Source: Eucalyptus grandis (lineage: Eukaryota > Streptophyta > Magnoliopsida > Myrtales > Myrtaceae). Taken from it: a DNA stretch of 64,000 nucleotides. This document shows positions 1-11,161 of this stretch, piece by piece (within the stretch, counting starts at the first letter, position 1; each line of letters starts with the position of its first letter). The notes under the pieces are model-generated. The model saw only the letters and a program-made list of their open reading frames with translations, did no database searches and had not been told where the DNA came from. The position numbers and the translations under genes were made by a program. Location of the stretch: assembly GCF_016545825.1 (NCBI RefSeq), contig NC_052621.1, forward strand, positions 37,276,687 through 37,340,686, read 5' to 3'.

Positions 1-745
1 TTTGAATATACACAAAAAATTTAAGAATCACATTGAATATATTTAAAATTTATGAATGATATTGCACTATGAACTAAAATCTAAGGACACTTTATATAAA
101 TTTAAAGTTTTAAAACACATTGCATGTTAAATTAAAGTTTATAGATTATTTGTGTCATTTTTCATATCAATCCGTTTTAGACAGGTTGGCCCTAGATATA
201 ATTGATTGCCACATGTTTTAATTAGTTACATTGCATGTAATATAAATGTCTAAGGTATTAACAAGATATAATAAAATCCCCTTGGATAATTTCTTATAGG
301 GTCTCGACATCTTTCCATTCACACATAAGTTACTCATATTAATGGAAAAAAAAAATAATTTCCAATCAAAAAATCAATTCTTTGTCCAAAATATCGGTAA
401 CTTTCTCTTAACTTACCGCTATTGATCCACTATTGTAAAATGGTCCATGTATATCTAAATTAGCCACTTGAATGGGTGATAGCGATATTAAGTTAAATTT
501 TTTTTATACTACTAGAAACCCACGGGAAATGGATCTTTTAAATTCAATATAATCAAAATAAAACCTAGTTAATCAGCAGTTGAAGCACATTACCCGCATT
601 ATCCTTTTTCTTGCAAATTTATGTGGTTATAAAACAAATAAAAGAGAACACAAATTATTATTATCATGCACATTTGGAAAATTAATTAATAAAATGGAAA
701 AATAAAAATATTTACGTTCTGCGACTTTTTTATTTTTATTTTTTA
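1..745. other. AT-rich spacer upstream of MED4
   Basis: No gene is supported here. The stretch is AT-rich with short homopolymers. The first 180 bases resemble a dispersed motif (phrases about 'tttaaa...attgcactatgaac') that recurs loosely at about 8460-8720, which suggests an old degraded repeat family. The last 150 bases should hold the MED4 promoter, but I see no convincing TATA box. Confidence 0.5.
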
Positions 746-894
746 ATGCACGACCATCGCGGCCCAATTTCAATTCACCTTCCGCCGGAATTCTTCGCTG
801 GCAAAACTCGCCGTTCCCCTCGATCCGTCGAACTCCCTGCGAATCTCCTTCTCCTTCTTCGTCTCTCCGGTCGCCGGAACCCTAAACAGCGGCG

Positions 895-2186
895 ATGCTT
901 CAGCACCAAATCTCGCATTCGCCGGCGAGGCTCGGCCTCACGAACCCCACCAGCTCCAGCTCGCCGTCCCTCTCGAACCCCAACCCCGCCAAATTCGCCG
1001 CCGCGGTGGCCGCCGCCGCCCACCAGCAGCCGCACCACCACCCCAACCTCCCCCCGCCTCCTCCTCCGCCGCCGCAGCCGCCGCCGCCGCCACCGTCCCG
1101 GCCACCTCCTCCACCCTCCTGTCCCTCCTCCCGCCCCTCCCGCGGGCCCAATCGCTCCTCCTCCAGATGTCCGCCCTCGCCTCGAAGCTCTTCGACGTCT
1201 CCCCCAACCGCGCCCTCTGGCTCTCCTCCTTCCGCGGCTCCCTCCCTTCCTTCCTCTCCGCCCAATCGCCGCCGCCGCCGCCCGCACAATCGCACGGCGC
1301 CGCCCTCCCCGAGCCGCCGCCCTCCTCGACGAAGGAGATCCTCGCCCTCTTCACCTCCCTCCAGACGCAGCTCTTCAAGGCCGTCGCGGAGCTCCAGGAG
1401 ATCCTCGACCTCCAGGACGCCAGGCAGAAGCTCACCCGCGAGATCCGGTCCAACGACTCCGCCCTCCTCTCCTTCGCCAACCGCCTCAAGGACGCGGAGC
1501 ACGTCCTCGACGTCCTGGTCGATGATTACGCCGACTATCGCCGCCCGAAGCGGTCGAGATCCGCCTCCGCCGCCGCGGAGGACGATGGGGACGATGATCT
1601 CGGCGGCGGCTCGACCACCACGGTCGCCTCGCGGCTGAATCTGTCCAACATCGTGTCCTACGCGCATAGGATCAGCTATACCACGTTCGCGCCGCCAGAT
1701 TTCGGCGCGGGACAGGCTCCCCTTCGAGGAGCCCTGCCGCCGGCTCCCCAGGACGAGCAAATGCGCATCTCGCAGCTGTACAATGTGGAGGATATCCAGC
1801 TGCCGAAATCAGCCGTCCAGGATGATCACAAGGAGAGTATATCGATGGTCGAGCCAGCAAACCCGGATGTGCCGGCAATTCCAGGGTTACCAACGAACAT
1901 CGTTATCCCGTCGGGCTGGAAACCGGGGATGCCGGTGGAATTGCCGACCGACTTGCCTGTTCCACCACCTGGATGGAAACCGGGCGATCCGATCGCATTG
2001 CCCCCGATGGACACCCTTCCTGTTCGCAGGCCCGAGGAGCCACAATTGCAACCGGTCGGTCCCCCAGGATTGCATAAGGAGCCTGAGACAATACAGGTCC
2101 GGCATGTCGACCTCGAACTCCCCGATAATTTCGATGACAGCAGTGACTACAGCAGCGACGATGCGAGCTCTGAAGACGACGAGTGA
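895..2186 (+). CDS. MED4: Mediator complex subunit 4, with one apparent frame break
   Basis: MED4 belongs to the middle module of Mediator, which links transcription factors to RNA polymerase II in the nucleus. The protein starts MLQHQISHSPARLGLTNP, the hallmark N-terminus of plant MED4. It continues with SKLFDVSPNRALWLSSFRGS, a coiled stretch (TELQEILDLQDA-like) and the conserved block YTTFAPPDFGAGQAPLRGAL. A Pro-rich region with two GWKPG(M/D)P repeats follows, then an acidic tail ending DDASSEDDE. The gene appears intronless. The first about 53 codons and the remainder (open from before 1167) lie in different frames. They would join if the C run at 1050-1055 had one more C, giving an Ala/Ser-rich linker leading into LLSLLPPLPRAQ. 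I read this as an assembly or sequencing deletion in a GC-rich homopolymer; a natural frameshift with use of the ATG at 1167 is the alternative. Family identity is very likely. Confidence 0.9.
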
Positions 2187-3587
2187 ACTGATGTGGATGG
2201 GCCTTTGTAATCGATGGGCATTTTAGAACTAGTCTTGAGTGCTCCTTGTATGAACCTGATCATTTATATAGTAGGGTGTTCCTTTCTTACTGATAATTCT
2301 TTCAGAGGTTCGGATGATGCTACTCGAGAATATTTCGTCTCAAATCTCGAAACTTTGAACGATCGATTACAGGATCGGATCAGGATCAGAAATACATTGA
2401 GTAGTTCAAGATACTGGCAAGCTATAGCTTCTGTTGCTGATTTTTGTGCCGTGGTTTACAAGCTGCAAGCTGCATAAGTTGGGTTATTGCTCTCTGCTTG
2501 TGATCTCTTGAAATGTCTGAATTTGGATATGAAAGCTCCTATTGAATTTAGGGCTCTTGTTAGATGGAAGTTGAGACCTAAAGCCTTGGCCATTCTTGAT
2601 GATCAACTTATTAACACGTGTTGCCAAGTTTCATCAAAATGAGTTATGGTAAAATCATCTTCAAAGTCCTACCCACTGTTCACTCAGATCGGGAAAGGAA
2701 ACAATTGCACTCTGAGATTCTGTTTTTTGGAATCAAAGAGGTTTATTAGACCTTCTTGCACAATCGAAGTTCCAAATCCCTAACTTGTCTAAAATCGCGG
2801 TTTTGTGTTCTTCACATCATTTTGACTGTAATGAGCACTTCATCTCGCGTTTGTTTCCTGCTTACGCAGTCCTACCACAATGCTCCTTATGGAATGTCCT
2901 GAAAGGCTATGCCGTCTTCTCACTAAAGGTAAGTACGTTGTGAGAACGGCTACTTGGAACGAACTTGAAGTAATTAGGGAGGGAGGGTAAAATTTCTATC
3001 TGTAATTTGAGACTGAACCACCGTTTAAGTTCCGCCTCCCCGGGGAAAAAAAAAACACAAATTCGAGCAAGTTATTACACATAACATCGATCAAGTAGAC
3101 ATATGTTTTGCATTATTGTGTACACAAATTGTCAAGTCTTCCAAACTGTCTTCAAATAGCCTCTTTCGCCACTCTTCCAATTTTGTTGCATTTTGTTGGG
3201 TATGCTCAGGGAAGTACGTAACCTTAGAAAGAATCACAGTTTTGACATAAAAGTTGGATGAGATACAGTAACATGTTCTACAGAAGCAAGAGATGCAATT
3301 GTTTCACTCTCGTCGCCCCAAGCGATGAGCACAACCAGATATTCATTCAGATACCACCGTATTAGCATTACATATAGATTGGCGTTTCAAGATCCATTGA
3401 TGCATATATTCAAGCATCTCAAACTCCCGCAATGTTCGTTGGCATGTTGCCTCCCTTCAGCAATCGATGATGCCATAGACATTAATTCAGCTATGGCATA
3501 GTTAGAAATGCGAGGGAAGCTAGTCTGGGTACCTGCTATTGCTCAAAGAAGAGGCGATGGGATCGAAACAACAGCATCATCAGTTCT
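2187..3587. other. MED4 3' flank and spacer
   Basis: This holds the MED4 3' untranslated region and the 3' flank of the convergent rhomboid gene. A short reading frame at about 2280-2477 has no recognisable homology and is probably untranslated sequence. No repeat or RNA gene was seen. Confidence 0.4.
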
Positions 3588-5496
3588 CTAGAACGGTATG
3601 TTCTTCAGATGCTGGCCGTTAAACAGTTTAGCCATTCCTGAAGCATATCTGTCATCAAATTGAAAGCATCAGATGACTGTTGCGATGAAAGCTCATCAGT
3701 ATTGAATTGAAGGATATCCACATAAGGTCAGTTACCCTGCAACTAGGAGGATTAGAGCGGTGACCCATAAACAATATTGGTAGCTCTTATGCTTGGACTT
3801 TTTGTGCTTCACGTCGTATCCATCAGGGATGTACCTCCTGCTTACGTACCCAAACTGGGGACGGATTAAGAGAACAAACCCGAGAAGGAACCCGGAGATG
3901 AACCCTCCAATGTGGGCTGAGTTATCCACGTGAGGTATGAGAAGCCCAATGGCCAGATTTATGACGACAACGATCACTAGAGTGAAAAGAGCTGTGCACT
4001 GAATGGACAAGAATTAGAAAACCTTGCCCTTTGAACTTTTTTTTAAGGCCATCCTTGACCCCCTGAACTAGAAAGTCTACAATCAAGCAGGTTCAGCTTA
4101 CTGTTAGAGCAGAGCCACTGGAAGATAGAATTACCTTATTCGCATAAATGGTCCAGTTCGTGATCAGCTCAGAAAGCATAGCTCCCAACAGTCCAAAAAG
4201 AGCACCGGATGCCCCCACCGATATTTTCAAGCCATCACTGATGGTAAGTGTAGATAACAAGCTTCCCCCAAAGCCAGAGAGCACATATAAAGCTCCAATT
4301 TTCACTGCACAAGTATGTTACTCGAAATTAGTGATCATTGGGAAAAATTAGTCAGCTCGGTTCTACTCTCTAGAGTCTAATTCTTACAAAATCCAAACTC
4401 TTGCTCGAGTCCTATGCCAACAACGATGAGGCTCAACATGTTAGTAGCCAAATGTAAGACTCCCGCATGAAGCCATATGCAGGATATCATTCGCCATCCT
4501 TGAGCATCCTCTACCACAAGTTTTCGCTCAAGGCCTCCAAGTTTTTCCAGCCTGCACGTGGCAATTCGATTGTTCAATAAACATCTAGTCCGAGAATGCT
4601 CAGAAGCACAAGATTCCTATCAACAACTATGCTGCGGAGAAGAATGTACTAGGTATATCCGATATGACATTCTCCTCAAAATTTCATCTATTGCATCTGG
4701 GCATTTTGAATCCACTTTCGAGACGTTTTGTTGCCTAACTCCTGCCAAAACATCAGGCTAAATCGACTCTGTATACTCCTATGCCCATCCTTTGAATGGA
4801 AAACCGCTTTTCCAGTTGAGCTTTTTTTTCTTTTTGGGCTCTATGTTAGTAGAATTTAGGCTGGGTTTATCAATGAGATGAAATCTTTTTCAGCCCTCAT
4901 ACACCAACCTATCCTCAAGCTCTACCATATTATTGAAACTGTATGACAACCAATCGTTTCTTTTCCTTCACTGAACAAGCCAAAGCATTTGACTTCACAG
5001 AGAATTTCTATCCTTGAAACGTTCATAACAAGAAAATGAAAAAAAAAAAAAAATTCCTGACCCCTCGGTTGGCTTAGCAGAAGGGTTTAGAAATTAGAAC
5101 TAATGTAGCACTTTGCTGTATCGAAAGAAATTAAAACAAGGGGAAGGTGAAAAAGATAAATGATAGATCAGAAAATAGAGAGCCTTCTTACGTGATGAGG
5201 GAGGGGCCTAAGAAACGGTTCTCTTTCAATGGCTGAAAAGAGAACCTCCCTAGCAGAGGGTACAAGATGCAACCCTTAGGCTCCTTGCTGGGGCAGTTGT
5301 TGACGTACATCGTGTACACGAAGAGCCCAACGTTGACCAAGAAGATGAGCGGAACGAGCCAGGAGAACCACTGCTTCGGAGGCGGTGGTGGAGGAAAATG
5401 GTGATGGGCTGGACGTGGCATCTTGGTGCCCTTCTCTATGTCCAATGCTGGCAATGGTGACGAGGACGGCGAGGGGGACGCCGAGCTTTTCCCCAT
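3588..5496 (-). CDS. RBL: Rhomboid-like intramembrane serine protease
   Basis: A plant rhomboid (S54 family) protease of about 320 residues that cleaves transmembrane substrates, probably in Golgi or another endomembrane. I assemble five exons: 5192-5496, 4388-4551, 4135-4304, 3736-3998 and 3588-3648, all with GT-AG borders and consistent phase. The start is the ATG at 5494-5496; the open frame upstream has only non-ATG codons. A cytosolic Pro-rich N-terminus precedes the first membrane segment ([19 protein letters not shown]). The rhomboid core includes [16 protein letters not shown], the active-site serine motif [18 protein letters not shown] and the catalytic histidine in [16 protein letters not shown]. 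The last small exon ends in a short C-terminal tail after the seventh membrane segment. Overall it matches the Arabidopsis RBL1-RBL5 group (RBL2/RBL3-like). All catalytic residues are present. A GA microsatellite lies just upstream of the start. Confidence 0.92.
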
Positions 5497-5605
5497 CGAG
5501 GAGGAGGAGGGAATGGGTGCACGAGGCACCGACCCTTTTGACGGTGGTTTACGGGGTTGTTTTGATAGTTTTGATTCCGAGGAGGAAGCGAGGAAGGAGG
5601 GAGGG

Positions 5606-5640
5606 AAAGAGAGAGAGAGAGAGAGAGAGAGGGAGGGAGA
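5606..5640. repeat. GA microsatellite in RBL 5' region
   Basis: A run of AG dinucleotides about 110-145 bp upstream of the RBL start codon. On the transcribed strand it reads as a CT tract, common in plant 5' leaders. Confidence 0.8.
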
Positions 5641-5649
5641 AGGGTTGGA

Positions 5650-6298
5650 TGGTGAAGAATGATCTTAGGTGTAATGGGAGTTAAGTTCGGTACTTTTCCC
5701 GCTAAGAAAAAGGGTTGCGTTGGTGAGATTATTAGATATGGTAACTGATGGTTGTAATTTTATGCGATCTAGGATGATTTAACATAATATAATTCATGAC
5801 CATCTCATATGCAATCAAAAGTTTCAAACTTCATAGTTCAAATTCAATTGCCCGCTTACTTCCCTTGTAATTTTGTTCCCAAGTATGATTGCTGACTTTT
5901 CTGATCTGTCAAAGTGTCCTTTTGATGGTAAGTAACTTGAGGATCAAGTGGCTAAACAGAGATTTGACTTTAGTTTCTTATATGGGAGAGTCGATTCTGC
6001 AGAAAGCACACAAAGCGCGGTGTTCTTGAGAAATTGCAGAATGACGAAGATTTTGCTTGTGGTCCTCCAATTTTTAAGAATGTATCGGAGACAGAGACGT
6101 GCCTAAAAAAAATGAGATTGCATTTCAACTGATGCAAAACCCATGCGGAGAGGTAACATGCCAGTCTTATTGTTTTGATCTCATCCTTATTGACCGAAGC
6201 ATTAGGCTGAAAATCAGCTCATCAACCCTGCTCAATACAAACCACCACCAGCCCACCTAGAGAACCTAACCAAGTAGCACATGTGCAAGCAAATTCTA
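5650..6298. other. Spacer between RBL and ATS3-like genes
   Basis: Probable RBL promoter and ATS3-like 3' flank. AT-rich, with no gene, RNA or clear repeat recognised. Confidence 0.4.
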
Positions 6299-7319
6299 CT
6301 ACATTGCAGACGAGGATGCTGATTCCAAATAGCCGCCACAATGGTTGAAACCGAACCAAACGTTATTCGGGATGAAAGTGTTGTAGTAAAAAGTCACAGC
6401 CTTTGTGTAATAGCCATAGACAGTCACGCTTTCGGGTTTCCACCCGTCATATCCACTCCGGTAGAGGTAGATGTAGCAGACTTGGTATGTGCAGGGTCCA
6501 TATATGTCGAACGTATCCGTGGAGCATCGCTCGAATGTATGGGTCGACGGATCGTCCAACCTAGGCGCATAAACCTGGCCAGCCACATCAATATGAAACG
6601 CAGAAGTTAGATTTCATCTAGCTAAAGTAGTACCATTTCAAATAGAAAAAGAAAACAGGGTTTGCATCCGTCGGCTAGAATTACAAATGGTAAAGATATA
6701 CCCAATTATCAAGATATGGAACTTCTTGATTTATGGGCTGTGACTATTTTGATTAGCTAACCAAAATACCTTGGAGCACACATCTGATCAAGCAGTTTAC
6801 CTGATTTCCATATGCATCGCCAAACGAGAGGCTGATCTGGTCGCGAGTATACGAAGTGGAAGAGCAGCTCGTCCTTATTTTCACCGTGTATGAACAGCTG
6901 TTCCCATTCTGAAATGCGACACCTCAGACTTACTTCCAACACAAAGTGATTTTCAAGCAAGAAATATGAGTCTCCCAAAGAAAGAACGAAAAAAGGGGGA
7001 GGACAGGACAACTCCAGCCTTAATCCCAAACAAAATAGGAACTTCCATCAGATACTCTAGAAATCTGAGTTGCTCAAATTCCTAGCAAATTGCAGACCCA
7101 CATCTCTCTCTCTCCCTCGGAAATAGCTTTATCAAAAGCTGTTGGATTCATTCGTAAAAACAACATGGATCGGAGAGATGTTCATACCTGAGTGCTATTG
7201 ATCTTGAAGGATTTGAGGGCATGAGGGACTGATCCCGACCCATCTGAAGCGAAGTTTCTGCCATGGCAAAGAATCGAGAGCAGCGCGAAACAGAGGAGGA
7301 AAGTCAGAACCTGGCTCAT
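6299..7319 (-). CDS. ATS3: ATS3-like embryo-specific PLAT domain protein
   Basis: A secreted protein of 171 residues in the embryo-specific protein 3 (ATS3) family, with a PLAT/LH2-type beta-sandwich; its biochemical role is unclear. Three exons: 7188-7319, 6801-6908 and 6299-6574, each a whole number of codons. Exon 1 encodes a signal peptide (MSQVLTFLLCFALLSILCHG). Exon 2 encodes NSCSYTVKIRTSCSSTSYTR and SLSFGDAYGNQ. Exon 3 encodes RLDDPSTHTFERCSTDTFDI, a DVCYLYL-like segment, DGWKPESVTVYGYY and FIPNNVWFGFNHC. Conserved cysteines CSY, TSCSS, ERCS, GPC and VCY suggest disulphides. The ATG is the first in frame and gives a good signal peptide. The gene looks intact. Confidence 0.92.
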
Positions 7320-7477
7320 CTCTTTTGCTTTACCCTTGAGCTTGAAGACCCGTGAGGAGGCAGAGCTCTCGATCTTTGAATTATATGGACTTTCGAGTCG
7401 GATGATTTTTTAACCTTTCTGGTCGATGTCAGAAGAGTCAATCTGTAATCCGTCTCTACAGCTAAGGAACTCGGTTG

Positions 7478-7483
7478 TTTATA
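7478..7483 (-). promoter_or_regulatory. Possible TATA box of the ATS3-like gene
   Basis: TATAAA on the minus strand, about 160 bp upstream of the start codon, in a context (CCTTATAAAC) that fits a plant TATA element with a leader of about 120-130 nt. Confidence 0.4.
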
Positions 7484-7489
7484 AGGAGA

Positions 7490-9840
7490 AACGAGAAATC
7501 TTGGTCATTGATTAACAAGATTCCAAGAAGACATTCGCTGGCTCCATTATCATAATCAACATTCCATTTCAGCCGCATGGAGGAGCGCTATCTCCCTCGG
7601 CCACCTTCCTCCTTTGTCACGGACCGACCGATGGCCCTTCTTTGCTTGCCACTTTATCGTGAATGGGGAGGGCCCAAAAGGCCCAAGCTGCAGACTTTTC
7701 TTCATTTCATGTGTCTGTCGATGTCGGATAAAGAAGGAAAAATCAAGTAAAGTTTGACATCAGATGCTTGATGATAAGTTCGATTCCATCAGATTGCTGT
7801 TTATGTAAGGGTCGACCTCTGGCCCCCCTCACAATGATGATATAATCCGTCTTTGGGCCGCAACCACACTGTCATTGCCCTCACGGTTTTGTTCTTTTGG
7901 TTTCGCCTGAAAAATACCTCATTGCGAGTTAAGATTGGTGTCATATCTTATAAGGCACGTCACTTTACTGTCCCCAGGCGATGTAGGATTCGATTCATTT
8001 ATATCCATTTTGCCATCCTCGAGGTAGAGTTGCACTCCCATCCCTCATAAGACCGGATCGATTCAATTCATTCATATCTTCTTTATCATTGTGACATGCC
8101 AACAAGCATGTGGCATGATACAACTATGATATGGAAATTTAATTGTCAAAATGGTAAAATCTAGTTATGACACATGGAGCATATATTTACGCAATAGATG
8201 TTTGGACAAGTTCAAGCCTTCCTTGGGTCATTGCAAATTTTGATCCCTAATTTTTTTTTAATATTTGGAAATAAATCAAATTCGGATGTGGCTTTTTTGT
8301 AGAATGTGGAATTGGATCAACTAACAAAACCTATTATTAGGATTGCACAATCATCTATATTTGAATTTTACAAGTACAATTTAATTTGTAATTTGGTTAA
8401 ATTAAAAGAATAAGTCTCAAGAAACTCTAGCAAATAAAAATATAAAACTTGAAATTTCAAAGGATAATAACAAAAATGATCTCTAAACTTTAGCCCAATA
8501 TGTAATGTTGTCTTTGACCTTTTAATATATTCAATGTAGTTCCAGAATTATAACCCAATGTATAATATGGTTTTTGAACTTTTAATTTGTTCATTGTGTT
8601 CCTTAGAACAATATTGAATATTTGCCTGTAGTTCAACAACTAAAACATGTAGCAAAAATCTAAAGATTGCATAGAAAAAATTTAAGATTTAGGGACTATA
8701 CTGCACATTAGGTAACGGTTTTTATGAGTCATATTGAATCAAAATTCATGAATCATTTTTGTTATTTTCTCAAATCTCAAAATAGAAAGAGGTCATTTTT
8801 CACCAAAAAAAAAAAAAAAAGAGGTTATTTTCACCAACACTCAAATCTCAAAAATACATCGGTGAAATCATGCCCCATCACTGCGGCCATACTGGTGGTC
8901 ACACAAGGCATGTAATCACCTTCGGAGGAAATCAACAAAGATTGCGACCTCCATCGCCACGATTCCTTCGCTCTCTCCGTGCCCCTATAATTGAAATTAG
9001 AATCGGACGCTACCCACCACCGCGTCCATGGTGGTTCTCGCAACCATTGATCTAGGGTCGCACGAGGCAGGAGACCTCATATTTCAAGGTCGTGACCTCC
9101 ATAGCTGCAAGTCACAACTTTGGCATGCGCATAGAGAGAGAGAGAGAGAGGAGCTGAGCGGGCGAGGGGTTGGTGTCGCGGACGAATGGAGGCACGACGG
9201 CAAGGGCTTTTGGGAGCGGCGGCGGTCGGCCATAGTGATGCGATTCCGGTTCGATCTCTCATTTCATATGCCCAGACATTATGGGGAAGAAGACATGATC
9301 AAACATGGAAGCAAAAGATGGAGAAAAACAGCACACATATCAACCGTCCAAATTTAATGATTAAGGTCGGAAATATTTGGTTTAGCTTTCCGTCGTCCAA
9401 ACAATCGGAAAGGAATATTAATTGATCGAACGGGACAAACGGGCATAGGTCAAATTGCGTCACTGAACACGCAATCCTATGATGGACGGCTTGTCGGGAA
9501 AGCTTTCAGAAAGGCCTAGAACTTGATTGATCTTGGAATAAGCTAGGAATCGCCAGATGGTGCAAAGCCATTGGCTGCTTCCAACCATCTCCCTCAACCT
9601 AATCCTCGGTCTTCTAGAAGTCCAAGAACGGTAGACCGTTGACTGGCCTTAAGGGTTCTCTGCCTTTGTTTCGTTCGCTATTGCGTGCGGTGCATTGAAG
9701 GAGGAGGACAAAAACCCAACACCTACAATTACTCACGCCCCACCACTTTCTGTCGCCCTTTTCAGTTTGGCAAGAGAGAGGGAAAGAGGGAGGGAGAGAT
9801 GCCCACGTCTGCTCTTCAATCCCCCCACGCCTCCAACTTT
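7490..9840. other. Spacer with degraded repeats
   Basis: No gene is supported. The part at 8130-8720 is AT-rich with dispersed phrases similar to those at 1-180. The part at 8860-9250 is more GC-rich and includes a GA tract at about 9134-9152; small reading frames there lack homology. Confidence 0.4.
8805..8820 (+). mobile_element. Possible poly(A)-only retroposition scar
   Basis: Sixteen A residues lie between near-identical direct repeats: GAGGTCATTTTTCACC (8789-8804) and GAGGTTATTTTCACC (8821-8835). This fits a target-primed insertion of little more than a poly(A) tail, but with two differences between the repeats it is the weakest example in the window. Confidence 0.35.
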
Positions 9841-9844
9841 TACC

Positions 9845-10290
9845 TAAAACCCACCTAACCCCTCCCCTCGCACACTCCCCAAATCCATGCAACTGCCAAA
9901 GTTAGTAGCTTCGTCTAATTTTTCGTCCCGGACCTCAGCGTTAGAATGGAAAAAGGACTACGGAGCAGGACACTGCAAGGATGGTAAAACCGGTGAATCG
10001 AGCAAGCGTCTTAAAACTCTTTTTACATGTCATATTGTTTTTTTTTTTTTGGGTAAAACCCGCCTAACCCCTCACCCATACATTCCCCAAATCCTTGCAA
10101 CTCCACGAGGATTTGGAAATTACCGCTCATGTCACGTAATTTTTCGTCCCGAACCTCGACACTAGGATGGGAAAAGGGTTTCGGAATAGGCCTCGTGTCA
10201 GACACTGAAAGGATGGTCGAGATATTGATCTTTCCCCGTGACCTGGTTTCACCGAGCCAACGTCTTAAAACTCTTTTTTTATATGGTATG
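9845..10290. repeat. Imperfect tandem duplication upstream of the gene at 10.6 kb
   Basis: Two diverged copies lie head to tail: about 9845-10036 and 10054-10290. Both start TAAAACCC(A/G)CCTAACCCCTC, both contain TAATTTTTCGTCCCG followed by a GAATGG/GGATGG phrase, and both end near GTCTTAAAACTCTTTTT. The second copy ends about 170 bp upstream of a TATA box, so the duplication lies in a promoter. Confidence 0.65.
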
Positions 10291-10457
10291 TAAAGTATGG
10301 GAGAGTCTAGAGTTTCTCCTTTTAGGGATGTCTGTGTTGCATTAATCGACCTCTGCCTTTCCCGGTCCAACCGAGGTTGTCGAGAAAGGGAAAGCAGAGA
10401 GACTTTCCTAGACTTTTCCACGGGTGGAGTGGAGCAGACAACAGACCCTGCCCTGCA

Positions 10458-10465
10458 TATAAATA
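10458..10465 (+). promoter_or_regulatory. TATA box for the gene at 10597
   Basis: TATAAATA in the context GCATATAAATACGCGCCCC, 139 bp upstream of the ATG. This would give a leader of about 105 nt, which is Pro/Ser-codon-like and CT-rich as in many plant leaders. Confidence 0.65.
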
Positions 10466-10596
10466 CGCGCCCCACCTCCCTCCCCTGTTCACGCCTCCCG
10501 TCACATGCAACGGATTCAACTTTGTCCTCACTCTCTGGCGCCTTCCCCCCCCCATCATCATCGTCCTCACCGCTGCAGTCGTCATCATCTTCTGCG

Positions 10597-11161
10597 ATGA
10601 ACTCGCCGAGTCTGGTCTTAGCGACGACAGCCATGGCCGCCGTCTCCAGCACCGTCCTGTTCCTTGCTTTTTCCTGGCACAAACCCCCCTTACCTCACGA
10701 AGAGCCTCATCCCCCCGAGCAAGTTCTGCGATCCTGCTTACGTTCAGGTACTTGGGTTCGTGTTCCTTCGTGTTCTTGGGTGGGAAGTTGTTTCTTTTTC
10801 TCTATCTCACGGTTCTGCAAATGGCTCTTGCCCGTGGCTTCTTTCCCTCGGTTTTTTCCAATGAAAAAAACAAGATTGGCACTAGGGTCTCGTCTCACAT
10901 CGTCTGTTTCGCTTGGCAGATGGAAAAAAGAAGGAAAGAAATGAGAAGAAGAAGAAGAAGGTGCGATTTGCCGACGACGTGAAGGAGCCGAGAGGAAATG
11001 GGGACGAGTTCAGGATGAAGATGAAGATGAAGGAGATCAGAAAATCAAGTCCTGTCGAAAGAAGTTGCAGGAGCGAAATTCCTGAAATTCCTGCGAACAG
11101 AGTCGCCCTGTACAATGGAATCCTCAGGGATCGAGCCAACCGGATGGAGTGCTCGCACTGA
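10597..11161 (+). CDS. Small membrane-anchored basic protein, function unknown
   Basis: Two exons, 10597-10747 and 10920-11161, with GT-AG borders, give a protein of 130 residues. The N-terminus MNSPSLVLATTAMAAVSSTV runs into a hydrophobic segment ending LFLAFSWHK, a likely signal anchor or membrane span. A Pro/Glu-rich linker (PPLPHEEPHPPEQ) and RSCLRS follow, then a lysine cluster leading into KKVRFADDVKEP. The tail is EIPANRVALYNGILRDR. The KKVRFADDV motif recurs in small plant proteins of unknown function; it resembles protein phosphatase 1 docking sequences (R/K-V-x-F) but that role is only a guess. A TATA box precedes the gene. No homologous domain is recognised. The exon structure and hydrophobic N-terminus make it a credible gene. 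Confidence 0.75.

Noticed and set aside
775..1760. Long minus-strand and alternative-frame reading frames over MED4
   Set aside because: They are Arg-, Gly- or Pro-rich translations of a GC-rich coding region in wrong frames, with no homology.
5497..5529. Earlier start for the rhomboid gene at 5529
   Set aside because: That codon is GTG; the first ATG in frame is at 5494-5496.
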